64,000 nt of DNA, from contig JADGKB010000011.1 of the NCBI GenBank assembly GCA_027604185.1, positions 1 to 64,000 of the forward strand. Direction: 5' to 3'. How positions within the stretch are numbered: the stretch's first letter is position 1; each line of letters begins with the position of its first letter. Shown here piece after piece: positions 59,962-64,000 of the stretch. Origin of the DNA: Boothiomyces macroporosus. Its lineage: Eukaryota > Chytridiomycota > Chytridiomycetes > Rhizophydiales > Terramycetaceae. A model generated the notes under the pieces. The model searched no databases. It saw only the letters and a program-made list of their open reading frames with translations, and was not told the DNA's origin. The position numbers and the translations under genes are program-made.

Positions 59962-60625
59962 ATGCTAAACTTTTTCGGGTTCTACAACGTATTCCTATAC
60001 TAATATAGTCTGTTAAATTACATAAATCGAATACGGATGACCATAGACTCCAGAATTTGGCAAAATCCACGCTGGGCTCTGCGTCGCTTTCAAAACTCGT
60101 AAAGTTGCCAAAAGGTGAAGATTTGAACGAATGGATAGCAGTTCATATCGTGGATTTTTACAATCAGTTGAATTTGCTATTCGCAACTTGCCAACAATGT
60201 ACCAGAAATAATTGTCCAGTAATGAATGCGGGCCAAAAGTATGAATTTCATTGGTGTGATGGAGTTGAATTCAAAAGACCAAGTAATTATGGTTAATCGT
60301 AGTTAAACTATCCGCACCAGAGTATATAACAAATTTATTGAATTGGGTCAAAGGGTATATTGATGACGAGCAAGTATTTCCAACAGGAACTAACCAGTTC
60401 AACAAAAAGTTCTTGCAAACCGCGAAACAAATATTCAAGCGATTGTGCAGGGTGTACGGTCATTTGTACTTGTCGCACTTTGAAGAGTTTGAAAAATATA
60501 GAGTTGAATCAGTGCTGAATACCAGTTTCAAGCACTTTTACTTTTTCGTAAAAGAGTTTGAGCTTGTGCCAGAGAAGGATTATGAGTATCTCAAGCCAAT
60601 GATTTCAAAGATAGAAAAGAACTAG
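59962..60625 (+). CDS. MOB1: Mob1 kinase activator
   Basis: The product is 207 residues, three exons (introns 59989-60008, 60283-60302). Spliced blocks match Mob1 throughout: KSTLGSASL, LPKGEDLNEWIAVHIVDFYNQ, the zinc ligands CPVMNAGQKYEFHWCDG, KLSAPEYIT, LNTSFKHFYFFVKEF. Mob1 activates NDR/LATS-type kinases in mitotic exit or Hippo-like signalling. The first exon (MLNFFGFYN) overlaps the sequence AAACTTTTT seen upstream of other starts, so a start in exon 2 is not fully excluded. Confidence 0.9.
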
Positions 60626-60668
60626 TGTAAAACTAATATAGAGCGTGTTACTATTCAGAACGGCTTCT

Positions 60669-62318
60669 TTATTTAAACAACCTCTTTTCATAGTTGTATA
60701 ATCCATGAACACCACCCTCGGCCTGAGCGCTAGGAGTTCTCTTTTCAAATTTAACTTTGCCTTCAGCAACGCCGTCTTGGAGTGCAGGAATATCTTTGAC
60801 ACCAATATCTTGGAAACCATGTTGGACACCAGTGATGAGGTATCCCATGAATTTTTTAACAGTGCCCTTATCAACAACAGATCCAGATACACCTTGTGCA
60901 ACCTTTACACGTCCATCTTCAGAAAAGTAACGTTTACCAGCAGCATCTCCGGTATCCATGGCTTCCAAAGATCCCATACCACGATATCTCTTTAGTCTTT
61001 GCCCTTCATGGTAAAAGTAGTCACCAGGAGATTCAGTAGTACCTGCCAACAAACTTCCCATCATCACAGCCGAAGCACCAAGAGCAACAGCCTTAATAAT
61101 GTGTCCTACATTGGAAATACCACCATCAGCAATGACTGGTACGCCAAATTGACGAGCATACTGGGCAACTCTAAATACAGCAGTTCCTTGTGGTCTACCG
61201 CAAGCCATAACTTCCTGGGTAACTAGAATAAGAAATAAACTTACTGCAAATACTTCCAGAACCCATACCAACTTTAATTGCATCAGCACCAGCCAAAATC
61301 AAAGATCGAGCTTGTTCTTCAGTAACTACATTTCCCGCAATTACATCTATTTGTGGGTAAGTTTCCTTGATGTATTTGATCATATTAACTTGGAAGAGAG
61401 AATTTCCTTGGGATGAATCTAATACAACAATGTCTAGCCCAGCATCTACCAATGCAGCCAACCGGATTTTGTCTTCTTCATGTGTGGAAATTGCAGCTGC
61501 GCACAACAACTGCTTGGATGATTTAGTCTTGGATGCCAATGGATAATCTCTCGCCTTGATTAAATCAGAACGAGATAAAAGAGCAGTCAAGTTTCCATTT
61601 TCGTCAACGATTGGTAATTTTCCTGGAATTACAACAAATATACCTTTACGAGAAGAAGATAAAATCTTGTTGGCTTCAGCCAAAGAAATTCCCTTTTTGG
61701 CAGTGACCAATTCAGTAACCATGATATCTTTCAACTTTCTGCTGGCGTCAGCTGCACTTTGCAAAAAGTCGATATCTCTGGAAGTGACTAAACCCAATAA
61801 TTTAGAGCCCAATTTGCCGTTTTCAGTTATTGGGATACCAGAGTATCCAAACTTTTCTTTAATCTGCAACAAATCTAAAACAGTATTGTTTGGACCCAAG
61901 CAAACAGGATCGCTAATGAACCCATTTTCAAATTTCTAGATTAATTGAAAATTACCTTGACTTTACGAACCATTTCCGCTTGATCAGCTACAGGACAGTT
62001 GTGGTGAATAACACCAAGACCTCCATTTAACGCCATATGAACTGCCATTTCAGATTCTGTGACGGTATCCATAGGAGAGGACAACAGCGGGGTTTTAATC
62101 TTGAATCTTTTTGTAATTTGAGTTTCCAAATTTACGATTGAAGCTGGGAAATCAATGTAACCAGGGAGGATGAGGAAATCATTATAAGTTAACCCGCCGG
62201 ATATTTGAGCATCAAAAAGCTGAGTACCGGTGAGCCCATCGTTGGTTGGCTGCTGGAGTTTCTGCAAGAGTTCTTTGTTCTTTTGAGGGTCAGTAGATAA
62301 AATCAATTCAGTAGACAT
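60669..62318 (-). CDS. inosine-5'-monophosphate dehydrogenase
   Basis: The product is 535 residues, three exons (introns 61936-61955, 61223-61244). It oxidises IMP to XMP, the first step towards GTP. Visible: [15 protein letters not shown], two CBS domains (about 120-235), [13 protein letters not shown], the catalytic-cysteine loop GMGSGSIC, and the flap [11 protein letters not shown]. Intron 2 lies directly after the catalytic cysteine codon. It converges with Mob1, 43 bases apart. With PRPP synthetase it is one of two nucleotide-pathway genes in the window. Confidence 0.96.
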
Positions 62319-62663
62319 TTGTAATAAATTAAGCCAAATTTTTTTTCATTTTTTTTTACTTGTATCCGTGTGGCGTATCGCCATGGAGCTTGAAAAGGGA
62401 ATTTTACGGAAAATTTTAGATATATAGCTTTGATATATAGCCTCTACTAGATGATTAGATAGCGGAATGAAAATAAGCTATCCCAACAGTTCGTTAGCGT
62501 AAATCAAGCAGGATGATTATGAACCTGACACGGATAACGATCTTGGAAGGTCAGTAGAATCTGAACCACACGGAAAAGAAACCCCCTTCTCGGTCGTCCT
62601 TTGGAATACTTTACAAGGAACTTTGAAAGGTAAAACATTTATTTTAGTGCGTATGGAAACAGA
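62319..62663. other. intergenic, no gene seen
   Basis: Long T-rich and A-rich runs near 62340-62360 precede the IMP dehydrogenase start. Nothing else recognised. Confidence 0.4.
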
Positions 62664-63925
62664 CTATTCTTCAAAGTCATCACCAATAAACTCACCAAGT
62701 CGTTCATGCATGTCTATCCACTCACTCTTATCAATACCATGTGCACCCTGTTCGAAATCTCTTCTTAAAGCAGGATCGAAATACAGATGATTAAAGTCAT
62801 TGATCCTTCTGGCATAATCCAAGCAGCTTCCAAGTCCGACTTGAATCTCTTTGATTTCAAATTTAGGGAATCCCTTAAATTCAGTGAATGGATCAAACAA
62901 GATGGATTTTGGCTTGGACTCTTTACCTCTGTAAAGCATGTATTCTTCATAGGTTCCTTCTTTATCAAGTGTCATATCCCACTTGTTGAACTCTAATCCT
63001 AATACCTTTCCAATTGAACTGTAATAATTCAAATCTATACGTCTGGAATCATTAAATCTGGTGGGCAGATTCAAGGATTCGATTCCTAATCCAATCAAAG
63101 CACTTTGCTGATAAAGAAATGAAAAATCTGACGAAATATCCCAATGGTTTACACTTGGAAGGTGAATTGGAATAAATGTCGCTTGTTCCAACAAGTTGTC
63201 TAACACTAGAATTTTGTTCATGTCAGAGAGTGTCTTTTGCTTTAAAGAATTAGTCTTGTTTTGCTAAATTAGCAAGAATTACCGTAATTCCATAAACCAC
63301 AATACTCTTACTGTATTCTTCGGCAAGATCAGTAACCATTCTGGACATTAAGCCTGAAAATCCATCGTCCAAGTCTGAAAATATTTGAAATCCTTGGGAA
63401 GTATCACATTCTTCCATTTGTTTACGGATCCCATCCTCAATATCGAGCGTCTAAATTAGCAAATATTACATGCTGCGGATCAATTTCTTGGTTGTAATAC
63501 TGGTACTTGTTTAGTTCATCGCCAAGAGTGAATTGGTTTATCTGGTAGACTGTATCCCTATCATAGTAGACGGAATTGAAATCAGATGCATATTCAGCAT
63601 TATTCAATGACTTTGTGTAATCTTTTTCTTCTGTTGCTTCGGATTCCAAATCTTTAATGAATTCAGAAGGCTCGTTTTCTTCTTGGCGAATTACTTGAAT
63701 TTTCCCATTCCAATTCACTTGTTCATCAGCCGCAGTTGTTGTTCCGACTGACTTGTTGTAGTCAATCATTAAGAGGCGGGGATAATATTGATCTTTGACT
63801 TGCTTGTACAACACCGAGTCATTGAAAAAAGTTTGCTGATTATAATAATTCCCAATTATATTGAAATAATGTGTTGTGACGAATGAGCTTTTGTGTCCAA
63901 ATGACAGCGTAACAATTTCCCTCAT
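62664..63925 (-). CDS. DML1: Misato/Dml1-type tubulin-like protein
   Basis: The product is 407 residues, three exons. It begins MREIVTLSFGHKSSFVTTHYFN, as Misato proteins do. Across the two introns (63451-63469 and 63264-63282) it reads EECDTSQGFQIFSDLDDGFSG, the tubulin/FtsZ-like glycine block. An acidic end GEFIGDDFEE closes the protein. Misato/Dml1 is needed for mitochondrial DNA inheritance and morphology in yeast and flies. The two introns differ at two positions only. Confidence 0.92.
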
Positions 63926-64000
63926 TTTTCAGATCTGCAAATTTAAAATTTCCAAATTCAAAACCTCTGATTGGAAAATTGATACCAAGAATTCATTAAT
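63926..64000. other. 5' flank of the Misato gene
   Basis: AT-rich end of the window with no feature beyond the probable promoter of the Misato gene. Confidence 0.3.

Overview
The window is nuclear DNA of a very compact, AT-rich eukaryote, probably from the fungal side of the opisthokonts (Holomycota). Fungal features are tandem Zn2Cys6 regulators, a Doa4-type ubiquitin protease with a rhodanese domain, Rtt106, an Oca-type phosphatase and a Ugo1-like carrier. A CDKL-type kinase, a NELF-C/D homologue and a DH-PH-FYVE exchange factor are absent from model yeasts. Together these point to an early-diverging lineage; I cannot name the species.

I resolve 40 protein genes and one partial tRNA. Thirty-three genes contain introns, 103 by my count. 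All but one are only 19-25 nt long, with GTA at the 5' end and a CTAAY/TTAAT branch-like motif a few bases before AG. Open frames therefore look broken every few hundred bases by TAA or TAG. Once these mini-introns are removed, every model has a length divisible by three and family motifs read through the junctions.

Layout. 1-8.8 kb: tRNA-Cys end, FGD-like RhoGEF, mL43, alanine aminotransferase, PRPP synthetase, Enp2/NOL10. 9-15.3 kb: three intronless membrane-anchored HxxxD acyltransferases around an unrecognised seven-segment membrane protein. 15.3-22.4 kb: TFIIB-family factor, mitochondrial carrier, two tandem Zn2Cys6 regulators, a small PGG/FG-motif protein. 22.4-31 kb: rhomboid-like protein, lipoate ligase, ER mannosidase, coiled-coil proteins, Ugo1-like carrier, START protein. 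31.6-43.7 kb: asparaginase with ankyrin repeats, Doa4-like protease, Oca-like protein, Urb1. 43.7-55.4 kb: PH protein, arginase, CDKL kinase, Vnx1-like exchanger, NADAR protein, NELF-C/D, FHA tail-anchored SLMAP-like protein, LAMTOR3. 55.4-64 kb: two secreted histidine phosphatases, PLC-X protein, Rtt106, Mob1, IMP dehydrogenase, Misato.

Most genes are housekeeping and scattered by function rather than grouped in pathways; there is no operon logic. The acyltransferase cluster, the tandem regulators and the tandem phosphatases are local gene families. Genes are packed so tightly that one convergent pair overlaps, another is 6 bp apart, and one divergent pair has start codons 25 bp apart.
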